Assembly (NCBI GenBank): GCA_002842045.1
Contig: PHBX01000023.1
Span: forward strand, 1-64,000
Direction of reading: 5' to 3'
Source: Chloroflexi bacterium HGW-Chloroflexi-3
GTDB taxonomy: Bacteria; Chloroflexota; Anaerolineae; Anaerolineales; Anaerolineaceae
Length of the DNA stretch: 64,000 bases
Positions 9,195 to 18,000 of the stretch are shown here, in pieces. How positions within the stretch are numbered: position 1 is the first letter of the stretch; every line of letters starts with the position of its first letter. Both the position numbers and the translations under genes were made by a program. The notes beneath the pieces are model-generated. The model saw only the letters and a program-made list of their open reading frames with translations, had not been told where the DNA came from and ran no database searches.

Positions 9195-9200
9195 CATCAC

Positions 9201-9959
9201 ATGAAATTTGACGTTTTCAGTCTTTTTCCTTCCATATTTCATTCTTATTTTGAAATTTCCATATTGCAAAAAGCAATAGAGAAAAATTTAATAGAAATAG
9301 ATATACATAACATTCGAGATTGGACATTTGACAAGCACCATGTCACCGATGATACTCCTTATGGCGGTGGTGGCGGTATGGTCATGAAAGCAGAACCTAT
9401 CTTTAGAGCAGTCGAAGATGTATTTGGAGAAAAAACCAAGACCCCGGTTATTCTGATGTCCCCACAGGGTCGACCTTTCACTACACAAATTGCAATTGAA
9501 CTATCAAAATACCCGCAAATAGGCATTTTATGTGGCCGTTACGAAGGTGTAGATGAGAGGGTGATTGAGCATCTTATCACCGATCAAATTTCAATTGGGG
9601 ATTTTGTCGTAACTGGCGGTGAATTACCAGCACTGATGGTGATTGACGCTGTCGCTCGTTTTATCCCCGGCGTTTTAGGCGATCCGGAAGGGGCATTGGA
9701 TGATAGTTTTGGTAACGGGTTATTGGAGTATCCTCAATACACACGACCTGAAAATTTCAGAGATTGGCAAGTGCCTGACATTCTATTATCCGGTCACCAT
9801 GCCAAAATCGAGAGTTGGCGCAGGGAACAATCATTAATCCGGACTTACTTTTTAAGGCCTGATTTATTACCAACAGCAAACCTGAGTCAAAAAGACATAA
9901 CTTTCCTAGCTAAATTAGAAGAAAATGAGAAATTAGGGCATTTCCAGATTCCTGAGTGA
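9201..9959 (+). CDS. trmD: tRNA (guanine-N1-)-methyltransferase
   Basis: Methylates G37 of tRNAs using S-adenosylmethionine, which prevents frameshifting. The 252-residue protein has the TrmD hallmarks: [40 protein letters not shown] and the knot segment [14 protein letters not shown], then the C-terminal [14 protein letters not shown] helix. It is not next to rpsP, rimM or rplS as in many bacteria, and it is divergent from the TPR genes. The start is fixed by the [10 protein letters not shown] opening; the promoter at 9166-9194 suggests a leaderless mRNA. Confidence 0.97.
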   Translation: MKFDVFSLFPSIFHSYFEISILQKAIEKNLIEIDIHNIRDWTFDKHHVTDDTPYGGGGGMVMKAEPIFRAVEDVFGEKTKTPVILMSPQGRPFTTQIAIELSKYPQIGILCGRYEGVDERVIEHLITDQISIGDFVVTGGELPALMVIDAVARFIPGVLGDPEGALDDSFGNGLLEYPQYTRPENFRDWQVPDILLSGHHAKIESWRREQSLIRTYFLRPDLLPTANLSQKDITFLAKLEENEKLGHFQIPE

Positions 9960-10016
9960 TCTGGTTATTTCATAAGGCATCAAAATTATTATTCACGTAA
10001 AAAAGGGAGATCAATC

Positions 10017-11270
10017 ATGCAACAAAAACTGAGTTACCCGAAAACATTTTTGTTAGGATTTGGATTTTTTGGTGTAAGTGTCATTTGGTCTGTATATAAC
10101 GCGTTTGTACCATTATTTTTAGATGGCAAATTTGGTTTGAGTGCAGCGTGGATCGGTTTTTTCATGACGCTAGACAACATCGCAGCTTTTCTAATACAAC
10201 CTTCTGTAGGTGCTTTTTCAGATCGTTTACGAACGCCAATAGGCAGACGTATGCCATTCATCTTAATTGGAGCTCCAATTGCCGCAATTGCCTTTGGTTT
10301 TATTCCCGTGGTATCTATACTCCCGCTGTTTGTTCTTTGTACAAGCACATTATTAATCAGTATGGCGCTCTGGCGAACACCTGTCGTTGCATTAATGCCT
10401 GATATTACTCCATCCAGATTTCGATCACAGGCAAACGGGGTAATCAATTTCATGGGTGGTGTCGGTTCCATCATTGCATTTTTAGTTGGTGCCAGTTTAT
10501 ATGAAAAAAACCCTAACTATCCATTCTGGTTAGGTTCAGCTTTGGTGATTATATCCTCGCTTCTTGTGTTCGCTTTTATCCGTGAACCAAAAAACATCGA
10601 AATTTCCCAGGATCAAAAACCGAGTCTTATTCATGCGCTTGCTGAGCTAATTAAAGAAAAAGAGAAAAGCCCGCTACGAATTTTAGCAGCGATTTTCTTT
10701 TGGTTTGTTGCCTATAATGCCATCGAAGCCTTTTTCACGTTATATGCTGTAAAACATTTACATTTACCAGAAGCAGATGGTGCCAGATTATTAGGTCAAC
10801 TTTCATTAATATTTGTTCTTATGGCACTTCCTGCGGGTTTCATTGGAGCAAAATTTGGTCGGAAACGAACCATCATGACCGGTGTGTTTATAATGGGGTG
10901 TGCTATTTTCTCAATGTATGTCCTACCAATCGATTCATTGACTGTTCTTTTTTCCAAACTTCCTGTGGTTGGTAATTTCTATTCTGTGAGTATCATTCTG
11001 ATGATCGCTGGCTTTTCCTGGGCATTAATTAATATCAATTCCTTGCCAATGGTTGTGGATATGACCACTGATAGCCATATCGGCACTTTCACAGGTCTTT
11101 ATTATCTGGCTTCAACCATGGCCGCCATATTAGGTCCAAATTTAAACGGTTGGATTGTGCAGTTGAGTGGTAATAATTACAGCCTGATGATGCTATTCTC
11201 CCCGCTCTTTATGTTGGCTGCTTTTATTATGATGTTAGGCGTTAAACGCGGTGAAGCGAAAAAGGAATAA
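10017..11270 (+). CDS. MFS transporter (GPH/SLC45-like, probable sugar transport)
   Basis: Integral membrane protein of 417 residues with about 12 hydrophobic segments. Motifs fit the glycoside/sucrose-type branch of the major facilitator superfamily: QPSVGAFSDRLRTPIGRRMP in loop 2-3 (about 60-80) and GAKFGRKRTIM in loop 8-9 (about 280). A cytoplasmic loop between helices 6 and 7 contains ELIKEKEKSP. Uptake of a sugar or glycoside by cation symport is inferred from the family; the substrate is not visible. AAAGGGAG precedes the ATG. It appears monocistronic between trmD and the BMP operon. Confidence 0.8.
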   Translation: MQQKLSYPKTFLLGFGFFGVSVIWSVYNAFVPLFLDGKFGLSAAWIGFFMTLDNIAAFLIQPSVGAFSDRLRTPIGRRMPFILIGAPIAAIAFGFIPVVSILPLFVLCTSTLLISMALWRTPVVALMPDITPSRFRSQANGVINFMGGVGSIIAFLVGASLYEKNPNYPFWLGSALVIISSLLVFAFIREPKNIEISQDQKPSLIHALAELIKEKEKSPLRILAAIFFWFVAYNAIEAFFTLYAVKHLHLPEADGARLLGQLSLIFVLMALPAGFIGAKFGRKRTIMTGVFIMGCAIFSMYVLPIDSLTVLFSKLPVVGNFYSVSIILMIAGFSWALININSLPMVVDMTTDSHIGTFTGLYYLASTMAAILGPNLNGWIVQLSGNNYSLMMLFSPLFMLAAFIMMLGVKRGEAKKE

Positions 11271-11327
11271 AACATTTTAATTCAAAATTATTGACATTAT
11301 TCACTGACAATTAATCAATATTTCCTC

Positions 11328-11357
11328 TTGTATTTGATTTTAAGAAAGTGATATACT
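11328..11357 (+). promoter_or_regulatory. Promoter of the BMP-type ABC transporter operon
   Basis: TTGTAT (11328-11333), 18 bases and TATACT (11352-11357), with a TG one base before the -10 (extended -10). Predicted transcription starts near 11364, leaving a leader of about 59 bases with AGGAGG... at 11410-11414 before the ATG at 11423. Confidence 0.65.
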
Positions 11358-11363
11358 AAAGTC

Positions 11364-11382
11364 GATACGTCGGACGCGTATC
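11364..11382 (+). promoter_or_regulatory. Inverted repeat at the transcription start, possible operator
   Basis: GATACG at 11364-11369 and CGTATC at 11377-11382 form a perfect 6-bp dyad with a 7-base centre. It lies at the predicted transcription start of the nucleoside/sugar importer. A repressor site is inferred from position and symmetry only. Confidence 0.4.
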
Positions 11383-11422
11383 AGTTATCCTATTTACTTA
11401 CATTATTCGGAGGAGAATAAAA

Positions 11423-12393
11423 ATGTCTAAAAAAGTTTCTGTTTTAGTAGCAATTCTTGTTTTGGCATCGATGGTTTTAGCAGCCATAAATCATTCAATG
11501 CTACAGCATGGTTAGGTATGCAAAGAGCTGAGCAGGATTTTGGTGTTGAAGTTCAGTATCTGGAATCACAACAACAATCAGACTACGAAGTCAACCTTAA
11601 CACATTCGTTGAAGCTGGTTGTGATTTGATCGTTCCCGTTGGATTCCTTTTGGCAGACGCAACCAGTGCCGCTGCTGATACAAATCCCGATCAAAAATAT
11701 GCAATCGTGGATGTTGATTATTTAGGCCAACCAAATATTCTTGGGAATGCAACAAAAATTGACCAGGGAACATTTCTTGCTGGTTATTTAGCCGCTGGTA
11801 TGACCAAAACCGGTAAAGTTGGAACTTATGTTGGTATCCTCTTCCCCGCAACCCAGGCATTCATGGATGGTTATGCGATGGGCGTCGCGAAATACAATGA
11901 AGTACATGGGACAGCAGTAGAAGTTCTTGGTTGGAACATGGAAACCCAACAGGGTCTCGAAGTTGGTAACTTTGAAAGTTTGGATGATGGTCGCGCATTA
12001 GGCGAACAACTACTGGATGAAGGCGCTGACATCATCATGCCAGTAGCTGGTCCAGTTGGACTTGGTACATTAGCTGTACTGCAGGAACGAGGTACTGGCC
12101 TTTTGATCGGTGTCGATAATGACTGGTCAGTTGCCAATCCTGATAAAGCTGATTTCATTCTGGCAAGTGCATTAAAGAAAATTGATGTATTCGTCTATGA
12201 GAGTATTGAAGTAGTTGTAAATGGTACATTTGCAGGTGGATCTCCCTACATGCTTACACTTGAAAATGGTGGAACAGCACTTAGTTATGGTTCAAAATGG
12301 GCAGATCAAGTTCCAGCTGCATTAAAGGCTGAAATTGAAGCTTTGATCCCCGGAATCATTTCTGGCGAAATTGCAACAATGCCAACCCGTTAA
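11423..12393 (+). pseudogene. BMP-family (PnrA-like) substrate-binding protein, disrupted near the N terminus
   Basis: This should be the lipoprotein that delivers nucleosides or related compounds to the ABC importer encoded next. An ATG at 11423 with a good AGGAG starts a signal peptide (MSKKVSVLVAILVLASMVLA), but the frame stops at 11513. The mature protein is in another frame: SFNATAWLGMQRAEQDFGVE can be read from 11491 onward and stays open to 12393. The lipobox Cys, the usual low-complexity linker and the conserved start of the binding domain (normally a DxGGxxDxSFN-type motif) are missing, about 40-60 codons judged from typical family length. The junction is near 11484-11490. The rest (GADIIMPVAGPVGLG, GVDNDW, ALKKIDVFVYESI) is intact. 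A collapsed repeat in assembly or a real deletion are both possible. Confidence 0.8.
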
Positions 12394-12410
12394 TAGAAAT
12401 TGAACTTTAC

Positions 12411-12446
12411 AAAAAAGGAGCCAGGATAAAACCTGACTCCTTTTTC
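12411..12446 (+). terminator. Terminator between binding protein and ABC genes
   Basis: GGAGCCAGG and CCTGACTCC form a stem with one mismatch, flanked by A6 upstream and T5 downstream. Such a partial terminator after a binding-protein gene usually lets the binding protein be made in excess over the permease. Confidence 0.75.
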
Positions 12447-12519
12447 AATTATTCAAATTTTTTCATTGTGATACAATAATTTTTATATTTCCATTAACCT
12501 GACAAAAAAAGAGGTATAA

Positions 12520-14085
12520 ATGGCACCAGTTCTAGAACTTCGTGGCATTACCAAAAGGTTTCCAGGGGTATTAGCCAACGACCATATTGATCTGACTGTT
12601 GAGAAAGGTGAAATCCATGCCCTGCTGGGGGAAAACGGTGCAGGTAAAACCACCCTGATGAATATTTTATACGGATTGTATCATCCTGATGAGGGTGAAA
12701 TCTTTGTTAACGGTCAAAAATTAGAAGTCCGTTCTCCCATAGACGCCATCAAATCCGGAGTAGGTATGGTACATCAACATTTCATGTTGGTGCCTGTATT
12801 TACTGTCACTGAGAACGTTATGCTCGGCGAAGAGTATGTTAAAGCAGGAGGGATTCTCGACCGAACGAAAGCTGCAAATAAAATCCGGGAAATATCTAAC
12901 ATCTATAAATTGGATATAAATCCAGACGCCTACATCAGCGATATTCCTGTTGGTATGCAGCAAAGGGTTGAAATTATCAAACTTCTCTTCCGTGAAGCAG
13001 ATATCTTGATTATGGATGAACCTACAGCAGTACTGACTCCGCAGGAAGTTGAAGAGCTCTTTAAGATCATGCACACCATGATTGAACAGGGAAAATCGAT
13101 CATTTTCATCACTCATAAATTAGGCGAAGTGATGGAAATTGCCGATCGCATCACCGTCATCCGAGGGGGTAAAGTTGTAGGAAGTACTACACCAGCAGAG
13201 TCAGATTTAAACAACCTGGCAAGCATGATGGTTGGTCGGGATGTCAATCTTGAAGTTGAAAAATCGGAAAGTGTTCCCGGTGAAGTTGTTTTTGAGGTTG
13301 AAAACCTCAAAGTCTTAGATCCACTGGGAGCATTAGCTGTCAATGACATGTCCTTCAAAGTCCATGCAGGCGAAGTCCTGGGGATTGCAGGTGTCCAGGG
13401 TAATGGTCAAACTGAACTGGTTCGGGCTATTACTGGTTTGCTTCAAGCTGTTGATGGTGATGTGCGACTTTGTGGTCAGAATATTACCCATCTTTCTCCC
13501 AGAAAAATTACTGAGATAGGATCCGCACACATTCCAGAAGATCGCCAAAAAGATGGTTTGGTATTGGGATTTCCCATAACAGATAATCTTGTCCTCAACA
13601 CCTATTATTTGGAACCGAATTCTAAATCAATCTGGATTGACCAGAAATCAATTAACGAAAACGGAAGAAAACTTGTGCAAAGTTTCGATATCCGAACACC
13701 CAGCCCATTTGTTCCAGCAAGCAATCTTTCAGGAGGAAACCAACAGAAGGTTATTGTTGCCAGAGAATTTTCCCGACCCATAAAATTTTTGGTCGCATCA
13801 CAACCTACCCGTGGATTGGATGTAGGATCGATTGAATATATCCATAAACGGTTGATTGAGAAAAGAGACGAAGGTTGTGCAATTCTTTTGGTATCAACCG
13901 AATTAGACGAAATTATGCAATTATCCGACCGTATAGCAGTGGTCTATCGTGGAAAAGTATTGGATATCCTGGATGCAAAGTACGCAACGAAAGAAATGAT
14001 TGGTTTATTAATGGCAGGGATCATCCCAAGCGAAGAAGAAAAACAGAAGCTTCTAACCAAGAAAAAACAGATTCTGATGACATAA
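12520..14085 (+). CDS. ABC transporter ATP-binding protein, nucleoside/simple-sugar type (two ABC domains)
   Basis: The 521-residue ATPase carries two ABC cassettes, as in BMP-type and ribose-type importers. The first has Walker A LLGENGAGKTTL (about 35-46), a degenerate signature (VGMQQRVEI) and Walker B ILIMDEPTAVLTP. The second has an altered Walker A (GVQGNGQTEL), signature NLSGGNQQKV, and FLVASQPTRGLDVG in place of Walker B. Asymmetry between the halves is normal for this family. It precedes two permease genes, 13 bases from the first. GAGG before the ATG acts as ribosome site. The substrate is probably a nucleoside, judged from the BMP-type binding protein. Confidence 0.92.
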   Translation: MAPVLELRGITKRFPGVLANDHIDLTVEKGEIHALLGENGAGKTTLMNILYGLYHPDEGEIFVNGQKLEVRSPIDAIKSGVGMVHQHFMLVPVFTVTENVMLGEEYVKAGGILDRTKAANKIREISNIYKLDINPDAYISDIPVGMQQRVEIIKLLFREADILIMDEPTAVLTPQEVEELFKIMHTMIEQGKSIIFITHKLGEVMEIADRITVIRGGKVVGSTTPAESDLNNLASMMVGRDVNLEVEKSESVPGEVVFEVENLKVLDPLGALAVNDMSFKVHAGEVLGIAGVQGNGQTELVRAITGLLQAVDGDVRLCGQNITHLSPRKITEIGSAHIPEDRQKDGLVLGFPITDNLVLNTYYLEPNSKSIWIDQKSINENGRKLVQSFDIRTPSPFVPASNLSGGNQQKVIVAREFSRPIKFLVASQPTRGLDVGSIEYIHKRLIEKRDEGCAILLVSTELDEIMQLSDRIAVVYRGKVLDILDAKYATKEMIGLLMAGIIPSEEEKQKLLTKKKQILMT

Positions 14086-14098
14086 AGGAATCGAAAAT

Positions 14099-15334
14099 AT
14101 GGAAAAAACAACAGAAAACAAAAAGAAATCTCTTTCAATTTTTTGGGATGAGTTTTCAAGAAGCAACTTCCTGGTAATTATATTGGCGATTTTTACTGGA
14201 ATCCTGCTCGGTGGGGTTCTGGTTGCCATAACAACCAACGAAGTTTATGCGGCTTTTCGAGAATCAATCTGGTCTGGTCTAGGTGCTGCCCTCAGAACAG
14301 CCTGGAATACCTATGTAGCTTTGTTTACTGGATCTGTAGGTAATCCAGAAAGAATAGGATTGGCGTTTGCCAGTGGTGATCAATTAGCCATTCGCCGTGC
14401 AATCAACCCATTTTTTGAAAGTCTCGTCCAATCCACACCATATATTTTTGGTGGTTTGGCTGTTGCTTTAGGTTTTCGAGCAGGCTTATTTAATATCGGT
14501 GTGGAAGGTCAAATTTTCATTGGAGCAGCCACTGGTGTTTGGGCAGGTTATGCCATCATTGGACTCCCAACAATTATTCATATTCCATTAGCCATGCTTT
14601 TCGGTGCACTGGGAGGTGCACTCTGGGGATTTATCCCGGGACTTCTTAAGGCTAAAACTGGAGCACACGAAGTCATCACAACAATAATGATGAATTACAT
14701 AGCATTCAGGCTCGTGGATTGGCTCTTAAAATTCCCGATGAAGGATCCAAATGAATTCACGCCTAAAACTCCCTGGATTTTAGAGACAGCCAAATTGCCA
14801 AGATTATTTGATACTCCAATTCGCTTTCATATCGGTTTTTTCATCGCAATTTTAATGGCGGTTGTTGTCTATTATCTTTTATTTAAAACTACCTGGGGAT
14901 TTGAACTTCGTATGGTTGGATCGAATCCAAATGCTGCCCGTTACGCAGGTGTAAAAATTACAAAAACAACGATCCTGGCAATGGTTTTATCCGGAGCATT
15001 AGCGGGTATGGCAGGTGCCAATGAAGTTCTTGGTGTGAATTACCGCTTGCTACCAGCATTCTCGAGTGGATATGGTTTTGATAGTATCGCATTGGCATTA
15101 TTAGGGAAAACACACCCTCTGGGAGTAATTCTATCCTCACTATTATTTGGTTTCTTACGGAATGGAGCCAGATCCATGCAATTAGCAGTTGGTGTACCAA
15201 TTGACATTGTATCCATTTTGCAGGCAGTAATTCTGGCATTTATTGCTGCTCCAGCGATTATTAGAACAATTTATCGCTTGAGAGAATCCAAACATAAAGA
15301 AGATCTTGTATCCCTGCGCAGCTGGAAAGGATAA
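14099..15334 (+). CDS. ABC transporter permease, BMP/nucleoside type (1)
   Basis: Inner-membrane permease of the BPD_transp_2 family, 411 residues with about 9-10 membrane spans. Family signatures are RAGLFNIGVEGQIFIGAATG (about 121-140), KAKTGAHEVITTIMMNYIA (about 181-199) and AGMAGANEVLGVNY (about 300-315). A first span (about 20-48) is followed by an extracytoplasmic stretch of about 70 residues. It pairs with the second permease 6 bases downstream to form the channel of the importer. GGAATCG precedes the ATG. Confidence 0.92.
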   Translation: MEKTTENKKKSLSIFWDEFSRSNFLVIILAIFTGILLGGVLVAITTNEVYAAFRESIWSGLGAALRTAWNTYVALFTGSVGNPERIGLAFASGDQLAIRRAINPFFESLVQSTPYIFGGLAVALGFRAGLFNIGVEGQIFIGAATGVWAGYAIIGLPTIIHIPLAMLFGALGGALWGFIPGLLKAKTGAHEVITTIMMNYIAFRLVDWLLKFPMKDPNEFTPKTPWILETAKLPRLFDTPIRFHIGFFIAILMAVVVYYLLFKTTWGFELRMVGSNPNAARYAGVKITKTTILAMVLSGALAGMAGANEVLGVNYRLLPAFSSGYGFDSIALALLGKTHPLGVILSSLLFGFLRNGARSMQLAVGVPIDIVSILQAVILAFIAAPAIIRTIYRLRESKHKEDLVSLRSWKG

Positions 15335-15340
15335 TAAATT

Positions 15341-16630
15341 ATGACTACAACTACAGATGCTCAGATTGGACAAAAAAGCCAGGGTATCCTGAAATTAGAA
15401 CGACGGCGTCGAATTACAATGGGGGTTCTATTTTTGGCTGCTGCTGTATTTATCTGGCTGGTTTTTGCGACAGATGTTGAACCAGGTGTGGAAACAAGAT
15501 TCATGATGAATCCTGGCGGTGGTTCTGCAGAGGCAGCGGACTGGGTCTTTCAGAGTCTACCCTATTTGAATATGATTGCTGGAATTCTGGGTCTGCTAGG
15601 AGCATTTCAGATTATTCGAGGTTTTGGCAAATATACATATGGTGTACTTGCACTCGTTGCCATTTTGTTCATATTTGGTTTCCTTACATGGGCTACCGCT
15701 GGCGGGCAAACAAATTTAGCCGGATTGTTACGTGTTATGGTTGTACGGGCAGTCCCGCTAACATTAGGCGCTATGTCCGGCATCTTATGCGAACGTGGTG
15801 GCATTATCAATATTGCAATAGAAGGTATGATGTTGACATCCGCCTTCGTAAGTACTGTGTTTGCATCTTTATTCAATAGCCTGATTGTTGGTCTTCTGGC
15901 GGGAATAATTGCTGGTGGTTTGATGGGACTCATTCATGCCTGGCTTTCTATCAAATATAAGATCAATCAAATCATTTCTGGTACTGTCATCAATATTTTT
16001 GCAACCGGTATAACTTCGTATCTTTCTTCCAAATATATTCAAAAAGTGGAATTCCAATACTTAAATGAACCGGGCATGTTTCCTCAAATTAATGTGCCTG
16101 TACTTTCTAAGATTCCATTTATTGGGCCGATACTTTTCAGCCACAATATGTATGTTTTCGCCATGTTTTTCTTTGTGATTTTGTTAACCTTCATGCTTTT
16201 CAAAACCCGCTGGGGGTTGAGATTGCGCTCTGTTGGTGAACATCCTAAAGCAGCCGATACATTGGGAATTAACGTTCACAGAACACAATATATGGCTGTC
16301 ATTCTGGGTGGTATGATGGCGGGATTTGGTGGCACTTATTTTTCTCTGGGATCTTCTGGTCGTTTTGATGAAGTCATGACAGCAGGACGAGGGTTTATCG
16401 GGCTCGCAGCCATGATTTTTGGCAATTGGCATCCGGTTGGGTCGATGGGGGCAGGACTATTATTTGGCTTCTTTGACTCTCTTTCAGCCAAGGCGTCATT
16501 ATTGCAAGTTCCCTTACCGAGTGAATTTATTGGAATGGCGCCTTACCTGGCAACCATCATTGTTTTGGCAGGTGTGATTGGACGTGGCCATGCTCCTGCT
16601 GCTGAGGGCGAACCATACGAAAAAGAGTAA
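15341..16630 (+). CDS. ABC transporter permease, BMP/nucleoside type (2)
   Basis: Second permease subunit, 429 residues, BPD_transp_2 family. It has two or three extra hydrophobic segments at the N terminus before the core, which starts with the ERGGIINIAIEGMMLTSAFV signature (about 148-167) and continues with KINQIISGTVINIFATGI (about 207-224) and GRGFIGLAAMIFGNWHP (about 349-365). The last gene of the importer operon, it is followed by a bidirectional terminator. The missing piece of the transporter is an intact binding protein. Confidence 0.92.
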   Translation: MTTTTDAQIGQKSQGILKLERRRRITMGVLFLAAAVFIWLVFATDVEPGVETRFMMNPGGGSAEAADWVFQSLPYLNMIAGILGLLGAFQIIRGFGKYTYGVLALVAILFIFGFLTWATAGGQTNLAGLLRVMVVRAVPLTLGAMSGILCERGGIINIAIEGMMLTSAFVSTVFASLFNSLIVGLLAGIIAGGLMGLIHAWLSIKYKINQIISGTVINIFATGITSYLSSKYIQKVEFQYLNEPGMFPQINVPVLSKIPFIGPILFSHNMYVFAMFFFVILLTFMLFKTRWGLRLRSVGEHPKAADTLGINVHRTQYMAVILGGMMAGFGGTYFSLGSSGRFDEVMTAGRGFIGLAAMIFGNWHPVGSMGAGLLFGFFDSLSAKASLLQVPLPSEFIGMAPYLATIIVLAGVIGRGHAPAAEGEPYEKE

Positions 16631-16656
16631 ACTAAAAAAAGAAACATTGAAAGATC

Positions 16657-16685
16657 AAAAAAGGACCCTCGCCAGGTCCTTTTTT
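16657..16685. terminator. Bidirectional terminator between convergent genes
   Basis: AAAAAAGGACC (16657-16667) and GGTCCTTTTTT (16675-16685) are perfect complements around a 7-base loop, so both strands end in a T run. It serves the ABC operon on the plus strand and the UroD-like gene on the minus strand. Confidence 0.92.
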
Positions 16686-16690
16686 CATTT

Positions 16691-17854
16691 TCAGCCTTTC
16701 AAAGGATAATATCCATATTCCTCTACAGCATCCACCATCGCCAGCACATTTTCAGCCGGCACCTCATTCATGACCGTATGAACGGTAGCGACCATATATC
16801 CCCCACCCTTTCCAAGAATATTCATCACCCTTCTGACTTCTTTTTTGACTTCTTCAGGAGTTCCATGCGGAAGTATTTTCTGGGTATCAATTGCCCCACA
16901 AAAGACGATCCGTTTATCATTTTGCTTTTTTAATTCTTCCAGGTTTGACATTTTTCCTGCAGAAGTCTGGATCGGATTTAAAATATCAACCCCTATCTCA
17001 ATAAAATCCTCAATTAGATTAAATACATCTCCATCCGTGTGGAAAAAGACTTTTGCATTGGTTTTCTGTTTAATCAATGAAATCATTTCTGCGTGTAATG
17101 GTTTCAACATTTTCCGATACATGCGTGGAGAGATCATCAAATTTTCTTGTGTTCCCAGATCATCACCAATTTTGATGATATCAATCAGGTCTCCGCATTG
17201 ATCCAGAAAATGCCCCATATTGGTCAAGCAGAGCTTGTTAATTCTGATCAACAATTCCTGAGCAAAATCCGGTTCCATCGCCATATTCGATAGAAAAGTC
17301 TCCATTCCCTGCAAGCCAATAGCCCTTTCAAATGGAAACATGAGCCAGGGGGTTGCCATAATGGCAAATTGGTTGTCTTCATGGATTTTCAAAGCTTCTT
17401 CCCGAACATGGGATGTTCGAAAAGGATCATCCATATCAGGCCAGGGGTAAGACTCCAGATCTTCGATTGTCTTTGCATTTGGCATTGGATGGACGCCAGG
17501 ATACCAGTTATCAGGTCCAATTTCCATCTGACCATTGCCCCAATCATCAAAAAAAGGAGAATGTGGTGATCGGGATTGGTTTCTCTCATAGACCTCCTTG
17601 GGAAAACGATCCAAAATACCTCGTACATCGCTGTGGAGTCGTAACATCACTCGTTCATCAGGAAGCGACGTCCCTAATTCTGGCCAATCATAAATATACT
17701 TGTCTTCACTCTCGATACCCAAATTTTTCTTGATTCCACGATATGGTTGTATTTTTATCCCGGTCGCATTACTCACACCGATGATGATCGGTACTCTGTC
17801 TGGTGTCTCATAATTCAGGACTGCCTGAACTCGTTCTCTTGAAGTCATTGACAT
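16691..17854 (-). CDS. Uroporphyrinogen decarboxylase (UroD/MtaA)-family protein
   Basis: The 387-residue protein belongs to the UroD superfamily: SRERVQAVLNYETPDRVPI at the N terminus, KIGDDLGTQENLMISPRMYR (about 230-250), FFHTDGDVFNLI, and a C-terminal GGGYMVATVHTVMNEVPAEN. These features fit the corrinoid methyltransferase or uncharacterised branch rather than haem synthesis, since no other porphyrin gene is near and the N-terminal UroD arginine signature is not obvious. Two ATGs lie close together; the one at 17854 has GGGAG seven bases upstream and is chosen over one six codons earlier. It may act on a methylated or carboxylated substrate; which one is unknown. Confidence 0.75.
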   Translation of the reverse strand: MSMTSRERVQAVLNYETPDRVPIIIGVSNATGIKIQPYRGIKKNLGIESEDKYIYDWPELGTSLPDERVMLRLHSDVRGILDRFPKEVYERNQSRSPHSPFFDDWGNGQMEIGPDNWYPGVHPMPNAKTIEDLESYPWPDMDDPFRTSHVREEALKIHEDNQFAIMATPWLMFPFERAIGLQGMETFLSNMAMEPDFAQELLIRINKLCLTNMGHFLDQCGDLIDIIKIGDDLGTQENLMISPRMYRKMLKPLHAEMISLIKQKTNAKVFFHTDGDVFNLIEDFIEIGVDILNPIQTSAGKMSNLEELKKQNDKRIVFCGAIDTQKILPHGTPEEVKKEVRRVMNILGKGGGYMVATVHTVMNEVPAENVLAMVDAVEEYGYYPLKG

Positions 17855-18000
17855 ATTCTTTCTCCCATTCACTTTTTAAATATTGTACATGAAAAGCGAA
17901 GGATCGATTAATTTGAAACTTAATCTAAAAATCTGCGTAAATATTATAGTAGAATCGTTATTTGTAATATCCAATACCATCTATGAAATGAGTTCCTGAT

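Noticed and set aside
16657..16685. Inverted repeat as an insertion-sequence end
   Set aside because: It is a symmetrical terminator between convergent genes; no transposase or target duplication is present.
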